Below the pieces are notes generated by a model that was not told where the DNA came from, made no database searches, and saw only the letters and a list, made by a program, of their open reading frames with translations. Both the position numbers and the translations under genes were made by a program. A stretch of 64,000 nt of DNA from Cohnella cholangitidis (lineage in GTDB: Bacteria > Bacillota > Bacilli > Paenibacillales > Paenibacillaceae), in NCBI RefSeq assembly GCF_014107495.1, contig NZ_CP041969.1:2381501-2445500 (forward strand), read 5' to 3'. Shown here piece by piece: positions 47,542-55,614 of this stretch (positions within the stretch are counted from its first letter, which is position 1; each line of letters begins with the position of its first letter).

Positions 47542-48384
47542 TCAACCGCGCAGGTTATTCGTCATTCCCATCATCTGTTCGCTGGAGGAAAGAGCCCTTG
47601 CGCTCAGCTGATATGCACGTTGTACAATCATCAAATCGGTCATTTCGTCCGCCATGTTTACGTTAGACTGCTCTACGAAACCTTGTCGGACTGCGATGCC
47701 TGACTCTCCGTTAGGAAGCAATGCAATATCGCGCACTACGTTCGCCGGATCGACATTTTCCGGCACTCCGTAGAGATTGTCAGCAACCGCCTGCAGCAAC
47801 TCGGAGTTTGTGACTTCCACTAACTTCAGTCTGCCCAGATCAATCGGAGCCGTACCTTCCGCTCCTACTCCCGTTAAGGTGCCGTCTAGCGCAATAGTAA
47901 GATTGTAACCGGCCGGAACGCGAATGAAATCTTCGCCGGCACCCGTTTCCCCTACGACTTGCTGTCCGGAGTTCGTAACGAGAATACGGTCTCCGTTCGC
48001 ATCGGGCATTAATTGAAACGGACCGTGCCGCGTAAACGCGCGCGCCCCGTTAATGTCTCCATTCGTACGAACCTCGAACAGTCCATTGCCCTCGATGGCT
48101 ACGTCCGTCATATTGCCCGTTTGCTGCAGCACGCCTTGGGACATATCCGTCTGGATAGATGTCAGTCTTGCCCCCCAGCCCTGCGTGAAACCAAGCGGAG
48201 TTCGTCTGCCTGGCTGGTTGAATTCTTCCAAGTGAGGATTAAGACTCGTCAATATATCTTCGAATACCGCGGTTTTACGTTTGTAACCTACAGTATTGGA
48301 ATTGGAAAAGTTATCAGCAAGCATATCCAGCTTTTGCTGAAGGGCGCCCATCGACACGGACGCGGTTATCATCGAGTTGTTCAC
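47542..48384 (-). CDS. flhP: Flagellar hook-basal body protein FlhP (FlgG-like)
   Basis: Rod/hook-type flagellar protein exported by the flagellar type III system. 280 aa. The N-terminal flagellar rod motif (ALQQKLDMLADNFSNSNTVGYKR) and the C-terminal helix ending NMADEMTDLMIVQRAYQLSA are those of FlgG/FlgE-type proteins; a central hook domain has VAIEGNGLFEVRTNG. The GTG start has AAAGGAGG 9 nt upstream. It is paired with flhO 26 bp upstream, downstream of mbl, as in B. subtilis. Confidence 0.92.
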   Translation of the reverse strand: MNNSMITASVSMGALQQKLDMLADNFSNSNTVGYKRKTAVFEDILTSLNPHLEEFNQPGRRTPLGFTQGWGARLTSIQTDMSQGVLQQTGNMTDVAIEGNGLFEVRTNGDINGARAFTRHGPFQLMPDANGDRILVTNSGQQVVGETGAGEDFIRVPAGYNLTIALDGTLTGVGAEGTAPIDLGRLKLVEVTNSELLQAVADNLYGVPENVDPANVVRDIALLPNGESGIAVRQGFVEQSNVNMADEMTDLMIVQRAYQLSARALSSSEQMMGMTNNLRG

Positions 48385-48410
48385 TTAGGAGTTCCTCCTT
48401 TGGGCGTCTG

Positions 48411-49277
48411 TTATACTCTGCCGATTTCGTTAACCGCTTTATCCAAGCTGCGATCATAGGTTTGAATGACCTTTTGATTCGCTTCGTATGCCCGGAGAGC
48501 GGCCATCAGATCAACTGAAGATTGGGCAGGATCAACGTTTGAGCGTTCCAAGAACCCTTGACGGACTTCGACTCTTTCGCCTGCCGCGATTTGTCGAATG
48601 CCTGCGTTATCTCCCGCATAGCGGAAACGGCCGTCTCCTTCTCTGATAAGGAGATTAGGATTATCGACGCGCATGATGCGCAGTTGCGGATTCCCATCCA
48701 GCGGCAAACCCGTCGTGCGATCCAGCAATCTGCCATCGGCGCTAACGTTAACTTGCTCCCAAGGAACGGTCACGACGATAGGCTGCCCGTTCGCGCCTAC
48801 GACCTCTAATCCGTCCGAAGTCAAAAGAGTTCCGTCCGGCGCGGTCTTGAAGCTTCCATCCCTCGTATATCGCTCTTCTCCTTGCGCGTTAGCGACCGCG
48901 AAGAAAGCTTGAGGTTTATAAGTCACTTCGCCGTCCTCGTCCACGTATTTACCGGATTGATCAAACGTCGCTCCGTCTACAAGGATGTCAGAGATGAGGG
49001 CCAAATCTTGAAAACGATAGGTTTCCTTCAGATCGCCTTGGCTCATGCTCAGGAGATTTTCTTCGGCGAATACCCCTGTGCTTAGCTTGCCTACATTGCC
49101 TTCAGGCGGATTGGCACCGCCCATAACCGAAATGAGCATTTCCGGGAACGTGCGATTAACGGAATTGTTGCTTTTGAACCCGGGCGTATTAATATTCGCG
49201 ATATTGTTCGTGATCGTGTCATGTCGCCGTTGCTGAGCCAGCATCCCCGATGCAGCCGTGTATAAACCTCTTAACAT
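48411..49277 (-). CDS. flhO: Flagellar hook-basal body protein FlhO (FlgG-like)
   Basis: 288 aa flagellar rod-type protein. N-terminus MLRGLYTAASGMLAQQRRHD then TNNIANINTPGFKS, the classic rod signature; C-terminus SNVDPAQSSVDLMAALRAYEANQKVIQTYD. A paralogue of FlhP. AGGAGG lies 8 nt before the ATG. With flhP it probably forms distal rod parts of the flagellum. It lies directly downstream of mbl (26 bp) and may be co-transcribed. Confidence 0.92.
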   Translation of the reverse strand: MLRGLYTAASGMLAQQRRHDTITNNIANINTPGFKSNNSVNRTFPEMLISVMGGANPPEGNVGKLSTGVFAEENLLSMSQGDLKETYRFQDLALISDILVDGATFDQSGKYVDEDGEVTYKPQAFFAVANAQGEERYTRDGSFKTAPDGTLLTSDGLEVVGANGQPIVVTVPWEQVNVSADGRLLDRTTGLPLDGNPQLRIMRVDNPNLLIREGDGRFRYAGDNAGIRQIAAGERVEVRQGFLERSNVDPAQSSVDLMAALRAYEANQKVIQTYDRSLDKAVNEIGRV

Positions 49278-49303
49278 GAAGCCATCCTCCTAGTACGCAA
49301 TTA

Positions 49304-50302
49304 TCAACCTAGTTTACGGGTCATTTTGTCGAGATGGTCAAGCATGATTCCGGTTCCTTTAACGACGCAATGCATCGGATCCTCGGCTATGAGGACCGGC
49401 ACCTTGATTTCGTCGGCCAAGAGCGCGTCCAGTCCGTCGAGAAGCGCCCCGCCCCCGGTAAGAATGACGCCGCGGTCGATAATATCCGCGGACAATTCCG
49501 GAGGCGTGCGCTCTAATACGGATTTCGCGGAAGCTACGATGGACATGACGGGCTCCCATAACGCCTCGCGCACTTCGTCGGAATGAATCGTCACCGTGAG
49601 CGGAAGTCCGGTTACCATATCGCGGCCCCGAATATCCATTTCCTCTCTGCGCCCGTTAAGGTAAACGGTTCCGATTTTGATCTTGATGTCCTCGCTCGTG
49701 CGTTCGCCGATTAGAAGTTTATATTTGTTCTTTATGTATCTCATGATCGCGGCGTCGAACTTGTCCCCTGCGATTTTAAGAGAAGAGGCGGTTACGACGT
49801 CGCCCATGGATAGAACGGCAACATCCGTCGTACCTCCGCCTATATCGACAACCATGTTTCCGCTCGGCTGGAAAATGTCCATGCCCGCTCCGATCGCCGC
49901 CGCCTTCGCTTCTTCCTCCAGGAAGACTTCCTTGGCGCCGCTTCTCTCGGCCGCTTCGCGGATTGCTTTTTGTTCCACTGATGTAATGTTCGTAGGTGCA
50001 CAGATCAGAATACGCGGGCGGCTATACCAATTCCGGCCTCCGACACGTTGGATGAATGCTTTCAGCATCATATCCGTCACTTCAAAGTCGGCAATAACGC
50101 CGTCCCTCAGGGGACGAATCGCGATAATATTGCCAGGTGTACGCCCCACCATCCGATGGGCTTCCTCACCAACCGCCAGCACCTTGCGAGTGTCGCTTTC
50201 GATAGCGACAACGGAGGGCTCGTCGAGTACGACTCCCTTGCCTTTTACGTGAATAGATACGTTGGCCGTACCCAGATCGATTCCGATGTCTTTGCTAAAC
50301 AT
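49304..50302 (-). CDS. mbl: MreB-like cell shape protein Mbl
   Basis: Actin-like ATPase that forms membrane-associated filaments guiding peptidoglycan synthesis along the cell wall. 332 aa: phosphate-1 loop DIGIDLGTANVSIHVKGKG at the N-terminus, VDIGGGTTDVAVLS in the middle and LTGGGALLDGLDALL near the end. The ATG at 50302 gives the family-typical MFSKDIGIDLG start with GAGGGAT upstream; the longer start at 50323 is not supported. It has its own promoter (50348-50375) after spoIIID, the conserved gene order in sporulating Bacilli. Confidence 0.95.
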   Translation of the reverse strand: MFSKDIGIDLGTANVSIHVKGKGVVLDEPSVVAIESDTRKVLAVGEEAHRMVGRTPGNIIAIRPLRDGVIADFEVTDMMLKAFIQRVGGRNWYSRPRILICAPTNITSVEQKAIREAAERSGAKEVFLEEEAKAAAIGAGMDIFQPSGNMVVDIGGGTTDVAVLSMGDVVTASSLKIAGDKFDAAIMRYIKNKYKLLIGERTSEDIKIKIGTVYLNGRREEMDIRGRDMVTGLPLTVTIHSDEVREALWEPVMSIVASAKSVLERTPPELSADIIDRGVILTGGGALLDGLDALLADEIKVPVLIAEDPMHCVVKGTGIMLDHLDKMTRKLG

Positions 50303-50347
50303 GCGCCTATTATCCCTCACCAAATATGAAGTGTCTGATATTGTAAT

Positions 50348-50375
50348 AGTATAATATTCGCTGCTTATACGGCAA
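50348..50375 (-). promoter_or_regulatory. Candidate SigA promoter of mbl
   Basis: Minus strand: -35 TTGCCG (50370-50375), a 16-bp spacer, -10 TATACT (50348-50353), about 40 nt before the mbl start. Confidence 0.5.
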
Positions 50376-50409
50376 ATCCTTCTTTTCTTGTCGACATTAA
50401 CGGTAAAAA

Positions 50410-50697
50410 TTATGCTTTACCCGCTGTCATAACCTCCCGCTTTTTGATTGTCGTCTTCTTGTATTTGATTTTGGTCGCTTCTCCTCCCCTTAGGTGCCGG
50501 ATCGACTTATGATACTCGAGTATGTGCTTTACCTGATCCGCCAAGTCCGGATTGATCTCCGGCAGCCGTTCAGTTAGGTCTTTATGCACCGTGCTTTTGG
50601 AGACGCCGAATTCTTTGGCAATCGTACGCACCGTATTGCGCGTCTCCACTATGCTTCGGCCAATCTTAATCGTACGTTCCTTGATGTAATCGTGCAC
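50410..50697 (-). CDS. spoIIID: Sporulation transcription factor SpoIIID
   Basis: Mother-cell DNA-binding regulator that modulates SigE and SigK regulons. 95 aa, starting MHDYIKERTIKIGRSIVETR at a GTG codon with GGAGG 7 nt upstream, exactly as in the known family. The helix-turn-helix is RTIAKEFGVSKSTVHKDLTERLPEIN, and SIRHLRGGEATKIKYK is the conserved basic tail. The longer frame to 50751 is rejected because it adds 18 non-family residues. Confidence 0.97.
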   Translation of the reverse strand: MHDYIKERTIKIGRSIVETRNTVRTIAKEFGVSKSTVHKDLTERLPEINPDLADQVKHILEYHKSIRHLRGGEATKIKYKKTTIKKREVMTAGKA

Positions 50698-50846
50698 GCT
50701 CCCGCCTCCCTGCTGAAATAGATTGGTACAGTATATGAGGGGCGCGGTCACTTATTCTATGTAGCCAAGCCTGACAGGCTAGGAAAGTCCCTTTTTTGAC
50801 TCCGTGACTAGGTCCAAAAGGCTTCGGAGTGCATCTTAAGCCCTAA

Positions 50847-50880
50847 GAAAAAAGACGGAAGGGGATTCCCCCTCCGTCTT
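50847..50880 (-). terminator. Terminator of the HD-GYP gene
   Basis: On the minus strand AAGACGGAGGGG pairs with CCCTTCCGTCTT around a short loop (one G-U pair), followed by TTTTTTC. Confidence 0.85.
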
Positions 50881-50899
50881 GTGGACGTTTCGATTTGGT

Positions 50900-52030
50900 T
50901 TAATTATCGGCTTTCCCGATGATTACAACGTTCGTATGCCGCTGCAATTCAAGCGAATACGGAATTTTTACGACCGTTCCGTCAGGTTCGGATAAAACCT
51001 GTACAAGCGGTCGCTGGATCGGACGACTCTCCGTCTCCATCACCGCCGCCGTTTGACCGCTGCTGAGCTTGACCAGCGTTGAAACCGGGTAAATGATGAC
51101 GTGATTCAGGAAAGCTTTGATCAGTCCCCAATCAAAATCGTAATTTCCCGATGCCAATAAATACTCGATCGCTTCCGCCGGACGGTAAGCGTTCCGATGA
51201 TGGCGGGGAGACCCCAAAGCGTTATACACATCGGCGATTCCTACGATTTGCGCGAACTCCGGAATGTTATCGTTCGTCATTCCGAGAGGGTAGCCGGATC
51301 CTCTGTAGCGCTCGTGGTGCAGCAAAGCGCATTGCGCCGATACGAGGGGAATTTCCTTGATCCCCTTCAGCACGCGATACCCTTCGTTCGTATGTTGCCT
51401 GAGAAGGGTAAGCTCCGACTCGTTCAACTCGCGGTTGACTTTGGTAAGATCCAGCGGCAGCCGGGTCATGCCGATATCGCAGAACAGAGCCCCTAGCGCT
51501 AGTTCATAGAGCTTGGAGCTGTCGAAATTTTGCGCGGTTCCTATAACGCTGGAGCACAAGGTCACGTTCAGCGCATGTTCGAATAAAATACGATCCGTCT
51601 GCATCATGACGCTAAGCTCATCCGCCAATGCCGGTTGAGAGGTAATCTCCATAAGCATGTCCCGGAATTGCTGGCGGAAGTTCCCTGCCGGGAACGGCAG
51701 CACGATCTGTTCGAGCATCAAGCTTCTGTCCACGAACTCCGTGACCAGCTTGATCGCATCCTTGCGTCCGTTCTCGTTGTCTTTCATCTGATCTATATCC
51801 GGTCGAATCCAAGAATCGGAAGCGGAACGCTTCGACTTGGAAGATGAATCCGTTCCGAACTCCGGGGAGTCGCTTAAATGAACGAATTTAATCCTGAGCG
51901 TTTTGAGCCTATTAATATACTTCTCCGTTAGTACCGTGCCCGCTTCTAGCATAACCACGCCGTTGTTGCCTTGCACCGATTTTTCTAGCACATCCCCGAC
52001 CTCTAATTCCGACACCGCAACAATCCTCAT
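50900..52030 (-). CDS. HD-GYP domain protein with altered HD motif
   Basis: 376 aa. The N-terminus (MRIVAVSELEVGDVLEKSV) is typical of HD-GYP proteins, which normally hydrolyse cyclic di-GMP. The HD-GYP domain spans about residues 145-310. HTNEGYRVL (His213), HHERYRGSGYPLG (238-250) and IADVYNALGSPR are intact. The core HD motif is not: it reads GALFCDIGM, so the first metal-binding His is Cys184 and the usual Lys is Met. Catalysis may be weak or lost, leaving a binding or signalling role. It has its own promoter and terminator between spoIIID and spoIIQ. AAAGGTAG lies 6 nt before the ATG. Confidence 0.88.
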   Translation of the reverse strand: MRIVAVSELEVGDVLEKSVQGNNGVVMLEAGTVLTEKYINRLKTLRIKFVHLSDSPEFGTDSSSKSKRSASDSWIRPDIDQMKDNENGRKDAIKLVTEFVDRSLMLEQIVLPFPAGNFRQQFRDMLMEITSQPALADELSVMMQTDRILFEHALNVTLCSSVIGTAQNFDSSKLYELALGALFCDIGMTRLPLDLTKVNRELNESELTLLRQHTNEGYRVLKGIKEIPLVSAQCALLHHERYRGSGYPLGMTNDNIPEFAQIVGIADVYNALGSPRHHRNAYRPAEAIEYLLASGNYDFDWGLIKAFLNHVIIYPVSTLVKLSSGQTAAVMETESRPIQRPLVQVLSEPDGTVVKIPYSLELQRHTNVVIIGKADN

Positions 52031-52083
52031 GGCTATCTACCTTTCCATCGGAATCTGATGAGCAATACCAGTTGTTGGTAAGA

Positions 52084-52113
52084 ATTATGACACATGGGTC
52101 GTTCCGTTGTCGA
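52084..52113 (-). promoter_or_regulatory. Candidate SigA promoter of the HD-GYP gene
   Basis: Minus strand: -35 TCGACA (52108-52113), an 18-bp spacer and -10 CATAAT (52084-52089) with an upstream TGT, an extended -10 pattern. A small inverted repeat, TACCA-N5-TGGTA, lies just downstream of the -10. Confidence 0.55.
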
Positions 52114-52125
52114 GATTTGTCTAGC

Positions 52126-52176
52126 AAAAAATAGAAATAGGGCGACTATATCGCACTATATGCGATATAGTCGCCC
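52126..52176 (-). terminator. Terminator of spoIIQ
   Basis: A perfect 16-bp inverted repeat (GGGCGACTATATCGCA and its complement, 52140-52155 and 52161-52176) with a 5-nt loop. On the minus strand it is followed by CTATTTCTATTTTTT. Confidence 0.88.
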
Positions 52177-52193
52177 CGCATCCTCTAACTCTT

Positions 52194-52934
52194 TTACTTC
52201 GCCGCTTTGATCAGACTATTCGGATTCACCGAAAGACCGTTGTTGCGAACCTCGAAGTGTACGTGCGCGCCTTCGGCAGACTCCAGTTCGCTTTGTCCCG
52301 CAGATGCGATGACATCGCCTTGCTCCACTTCGTCGCCGACTTGAACTTTCAGATCCGTCAAGCTTTGGTAGACGGTGACCAAACCGTCCGGGTGCTCGAT
52401 TTGCACTTCGTAACCGTTAGTCGGAGATTGACTTGCGACTGTCACTTTACCGCTTAATGCTGCCAATACTTCGAACGGCTGTGCATCCTTGCGCGCTAAG
52501 TCGGTAGCCATGTGGGGCGAGAACGTGTTGTTGTACTCGACCGTAGCCGCTTCGCGCTCTTCCACGGACGCCGTCGCATCATAGAACGGCACGATCGTGT
52601 CCATGTCTTCGATCTTGTCTACCGGCCAACGAAGGGTTTCTCCGTTGGAGATTACCGCGGTTGCTTCCGGGCTGGATTGCCCGTTGGCATTCGCTTCGTT
52701 CTCGACACCTGTCAGACTGGGAACGGAATTCTGCGGATCTTTAGGATCCGTTCCCGAGTTCAGCCAGAGAATCGTAACGATGATTGCTGCCGCGGCCATG
52801 TAAGCTGCAGGGAATACCCAGCGCTTGGAAAGGAACTTTTTCCATCCGGTAGGCCTGACAGCGGGAGACGAACCCGCAACTGACTTGTGAGACTCTTCGA
52901 TTTTTCTTGGAGTTTTGTTGTTTCCTTCATTCAT
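52194..52934 (-). CDS. spoIIQ: SpoIIQ, forespore engulfment protein with LytM/M23 domain
   Basis: Forespore membrane protein that pairs with SpoIIIAH across the engulfment septum. 247 aa from the ATG at 52934 (GAGGTGA 8 nt upstream). One membrane segment at about residues 40-58, then an outside LytM-like domain. Metal-binding residues look complete: His141-x3-Asp145 in SPHMATDLA and His224-x-His226 in GAHVHFEV. B. subtilis SpoIIQ lacks part of this set, so this copy may keep peptidase activity, as proposed for clostridial homologues. Its position next to spoIID matches the conserved sporulation block. Confidence 0.93.
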   Translation of the reverse strand: MNEGNNKTPRKIEESHKSVAGSSPAVRPTGWKKFLSKRWVFPAAYMAAAAIIVTILWLNSGTDPKDPQNSVPSLTGVENEANANGQSSPEATAVISNGETLRWPVDKIEDMDTIVPFYDATASVEEREAATVEYNNTFSPHMATDLARKDAQPFEVLAALSGKVTVASQSPTNGYEVQIEHPDGLVTVYQSLTDLKVQVGDEVEQGDVIASAGQSELESAEGAHVHFEVRNNGLSVNPNSLIKAAK

Positions 52935-53028
52935 GATTATCATCACCTCAGTAAGCCATTGTTACCAGGTGACGGGGTTTTATACCTGTTTGCTTTGAAA
53001 GATTGCAATTTTTATAGTGACAACCTAC

Positions 53029-54138
53029 TTACGAACCATAATTCAGCCCATTCGCAAGCTTCGAAACTTCCTCGACGGCAGCTCCCGAATAATAGTATTC
53101 GACAATCTCGCGAGCCGTTTTACCCGCCTTCGCCATACCTTGCGCCCCCCATTGGCTCATGCCGACTCCGTGGCCGCTCCCGTAAGTCGTTAAAATAATC
53201 TTATCGTTATCGATTATCCAATCGAAGGCGGCGGAGCGTAACCCAAGCCGGTGGCGCACTTCCTCTCCGGTCCATTTCCTCTCTCCCGCCAGCATTTCCT
53301 TAACCCTTTTCCCCGCCGTCCATTCCAGTATGCGCAGAGCCTTACTATCTTTCCGGCTAACATTAGCCGTAATCGACCCTGCATCCAATTTACGATAGAA
53401 ATCGGCCAACTCCATCTCTATCGTTTCACGCGCTCTGGGCGACCCCTCTTTGTCCCAGGGACTTGCTACGGAACGTAGATAGGGAAGCTTATTAGCGAAC
53501 ACCTCTTCGGAATTTTCCGTATAGCCGTTACTAGTGGAAAAAAACAGCGCTTCGATCGGTTCGCCGCGATAGACGATAATTTCCCCCGCGGTCCTCGCAA
53601 CCGCGCTTTTTACTTTACCCCAGCCTTCCGCGTCATCCTTCCGAAGCCGTTTCATCTCGGCGAGCGAACGATACACCTGATGGGTTTGCGTGTTCGTCAC
53701 GTCCGCTTCGGACGTGTTCATGCCGGTCCGGTCTTTTAACAAGAGCCTCCGCACAATATAAGTACGGGCAGCAAGCGCCTGGGCTTCCAGCGCAGCCGGT
53801 TCAAAGTTTATAGGCATCTCCGCCGCCACTACCCCTTGTACGTAGGTTTCTAACGGAACCGCCTCGACGCTATTTGATTCCGACAACAACACTCGTACCT
53901 CCGGCTGTTTCTCCCATTCCTCTTTTTCCCCAACACTCTTAGGCTCGTTTTTGGTAACTAACCTATCTGCAACCTTCTTTTGAACGAAGGTCGACTTCTC
54001 GCTCCCTATCTCGATTGAACTAGAGTTTCCGCCCCCATGCAAAGCAACCCATATCATGGTGGACGCGATCAGTCCGCTAACGAAAGCAAACCATAGATGA
54101 AGGCTTGCCCGTTGCCTCTTGCCTACTCTCGAACTCAC
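53029..54138 (-). CDS. spoIID: Stage II sporulation protein D (SpoIID), lytic transglycosylase
   Basis: Mother-cell peptidoglycan enzyme that degrades septal glycan strands during engulfment. 369 aa from the GTG at 54138, which has GAGGTG 5 nt upstream; the longer frame to 54201 is not needed. One membrane anchor at about residues 14-33, then the SpoIID domain with VPLETYVQGVVAAEMP (catalytic Glu in the AAEMP segment), AQALAARTYIVRR, TSNGYTENSEEVF and GSGHGVGMSQWGAQGMA at the end. A CATATTTT at 54213-54220 (minus strand) fits a SigE -10, but its -35 is weak. Repeats R6-R8 lie further upstream. Confidence 0.95.
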   Translation of the reverse strand: MSSRVGKRQRASLHLWFAFVSGLIASTMIWVALHGGGNSSSIEIGSEKSTFVQKKVADRLVTKNEPKSVGEKEEWEKQPEVRVLLSESNSVEAVPLETYVQGVVAAEMPINFEPAALEAQALAARTYIVRRLLLKDRTGMNTSEADVTNTQTHQVYRSLAEMKRLRKDDAEGWGKVKSAVARTAGEIIVYRGEPIEALFFSTSNGYTENSEEVFANKLPYLRSVASPWDKEGSPRARETIEMELADFYRKLDAGSITANVSRKDSKALRILEWTAGKRVKEMLAGERKWTGEEVRHRLGLRSAAFDWIIDNDKIILTTYGSGHGVGMSQWGAQGMAKAGKTAREIVEYYYSGAAVEEVSKLANGLNYGS

Positions 54139-54220
54139 GTGTCCACCTCGTCTATTGAATTTCGGCGGCAGTTCATTCGCGTCGCGGACAAAGCTGGACA
54201 ACCGATGCTTTCAAAATATG

Positions 54221-54555
54221 CGAGATTCGGATTAGGTAGAACTATCTTCGCTAGACTCTTTCCGTTCGGTTCCCGCCTATGCGCTCATACGTTGTCTTTC
54301 GTTCCTTTTTCACGCTATCCCCTTCGATCAGGAATCCGTTTTCCCGATCGCTTCTCACCCCGTACCATTCAATCTTCTATCCCCTTTGACGCTATCCCTC
54401 TCGCTCAGGAGCTCCGAAAATCTACTCCGCGGATCTTTGCGTTATCCCGATAAATCAGGAAAATAATAGAATTTTTATCTTTAAATCAGAACGCATGTTT
54501 GGTAAAATGAAATGAGAACAAGTGTTCCAGGAAGCCGGCGAGGGGAGGCGCGGAA
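54221..54555. other. Gene-free stretch between spoIID and the transposase-like gene
   Basis: About 335 bp between divergent genes, largely made of repeat units. Besides R6-R8 there is a degenerate unit at about 54337-54360 (GTTTTCCCGATCGCTTCTCA) and another repeat-like stretch near 54270-54295. The last 90 bp are AT-rich and end with the strong SD GAGGGGAGG of the transposase-like gene. Confidence 0.4.
54306..54463 (+). repeat. Dispersed TATCCC-N5-CTCAG repeat, copies R6, R7 and R8
   Basis: R6 (54306-54334): TTTTTCACGCTATCCC, CTTCG, ATCAGGAA. R7 (54385-54410): TTTGACGCTATCCC, TCTCG, CTCAGGA. R8 (54436-54463): TTTGCGTTATCCC, GATAA, ATCAGGAAA. All three are in plus orientation upstream of the transposase-like gene. 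The 5-bp gap is constant while its sequence varies, so the two conserved blocks are probably recognised at fixed spacing. Confidence 0.78.
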
Positions 54556-55482
54556 ATGAGTTCGAGACTTGACGCAGCCGCATTCGATGCATTTTGTAGG
54601 CAATACGATAACGAATCAGATTGCATTAGTGCCTTATTTAAAGCCAAATGGCCGAATGGATTTCGCTGTCCTGGCTGCCAGAGCCCTCACGCCTATTTAA
54701 TTTCGACGCGCAGGCTCCCCCTCTATGAATGCTATTCTTGCAAAAAACAGACCTCTTTAATAACAGGAACAGTCATGGAAGGTAGCCGCACGCCATTGCG
54801 CTTATGGTTCCAAGCTATTCATCTCCATGCCCGAGCCAAGAGCGTAAACGCACTTCAACTCTCGCATCTCCTTAAAGTTACTTACAAAACCGCCTGGCTG
54901 ATCTGCCATAAAATTCGCTTTGCCATGCGCCAAGCGGATTCTGCGATTTTACTGAAGGGGATTGTACGGGTTACCGACGCTATATGTTATAAGAGATTGA
55001 CGAGTACATTCGAACTACACAAGCAAGAGCAGCCTATACTCATTGGCGCATCCGACGCTGAAGACGGAAACATAGGTTACTTGAAAATAGAACATCAATC
55101 CAAGTCATCGCTTCGCGACAAGTACGATCGTCCCGATCCCCAACCATTCATTTCTAAGCATGTTGACCCTAGATCTCTGGAAAATGTCATCATCACCCGA
55201 CGATACGGCAGAACGATGAACAAAACTTTAGTATGGGAAAGCCTCTACCTTTCCTCATGGTTGGGAAAATTGTTTCGCGGCATTGGTCCGAAGCATTTGC
55301 AAGCGTATATCCATCAATATTGTTACTACTCTAACAACCTTCTGGAGGGCAGATTCACCAAACTCCTCTTGGATTGCTCCGTCTCTCATGCGATAACTTA
55401 TCCGGCGCTAATCGGTCGTTCCGCCACTCTCCGATCTTTAAAACGCACGCGGTTCGTTCGAAAATCACAAGAAGCGATGTGA
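54556..55482 (+). CDS. IS1595/ISXO2-like transposase-related protein, probably not catalytic
   Basis: 308 aa, the only plus-strand gene in the window. An N-terminal zinc ribbon has two Cys pairs (FRCPGCQS and YECYSCKKQTSLITGT) followed by a helical region (LRLWFQAIHLH, TYKTAWLICHKIRFAM), as in IS1595-family transposases. The DDE domain is altered. The expected VDETYxGG reads VRVTDAICYKR, and no Asp is found where the second catalytic residue belongs (VIITRRYGR), while the end (VWESLYLSSWLGKLFRGIG, QYCYYSNN) resembles the family. GAGGGGAGG lies 7 nt before the ATG and the frame is intact, suggesting retained use. Inverted repeats of the dispersed family flank it (R6-R8 left, R9 right). It could be a domesticated or RAYT-like protein; that is inference. 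Confidence 0.7.
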   Translation: MSSRLDAAAFDAFCRQYDNESDCISALFKAKWPNGFRCPGCQSPHAYLISTRRLPLYECYSCKKQTSLITGTVMEGSRTPLRLWFQAIHLHARAKSVNALQLSHLLKVTYKTAWLICHKIRFAMRQADSAILLKGIVRVTDAICYKRLTSTFELHKQEQPILIGASDAEDGNIGYLKIEHQSKSSLRDKYDRPDPQPFISKHVDPRSLENVIITRRYGRTMNKTLVWESLYLSSWLGKLFRGIGPKHLQAYIHQYCYYSNNLLEGRFTKLLLDCSVSHAITYPALIGRSATLRSLKRTRFVRKSQEAM

Positions 55483-55493
55483 TCGCGGTCTGG

Positions 55494-55520
55494 TTACTGA
55501 GCCATGGGGATAGCGTGAAA
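55494..55520 (-). repeat. Dispersed TATCCC-N5-CTCAG repeat, copy R9
   Basis: Read on the minus strand: TTTCACGCTATCCC, CATGG, CTCAGTAA. It begins 12 bp after the transposase-like stop codon and points opposite to R6-R8, so the gene is enclosed by an inverted pair of the same motif. Confidence 0.75.
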
Positions 55521-55581
55521 TAGAGAGGGAAGGAAGTGGTATACGAGGTCAAAAAAATAGGGGGGGCCGAGATTTTAAAAA

Positions 55582-55614
55582 TAAAAAAATCCCCGGCCTA
55601 ATAGGCGAGGGGAT
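55582..55614 (-). terminator. Terminator of murA
   Basis: On the minus strand ATCCCC with an inner GCC/GGC pair closes on GGGGAT, followed by TTTTTTTAT. It lies 128 bp beyond the murA stop, so the transcript has a long 3' tail. Confidence 0.75.

Noticed and set aside
50752..50846. Small hairpin-like sequences upstream of spoIIID as a regulatory RNA
   Set aside because: The inverted repeats are short and imperfect, without a clear promoter-terminator pair.
54436..55520. R8 and R9 as terminal inverted repeats of a complete insertion sequence
   Set aside because: They match each other only in the dispersed-repeat consensus, further copies of the same motif lie outside, and no target-site duplication is seen, so an IS boundary cannot be supported.
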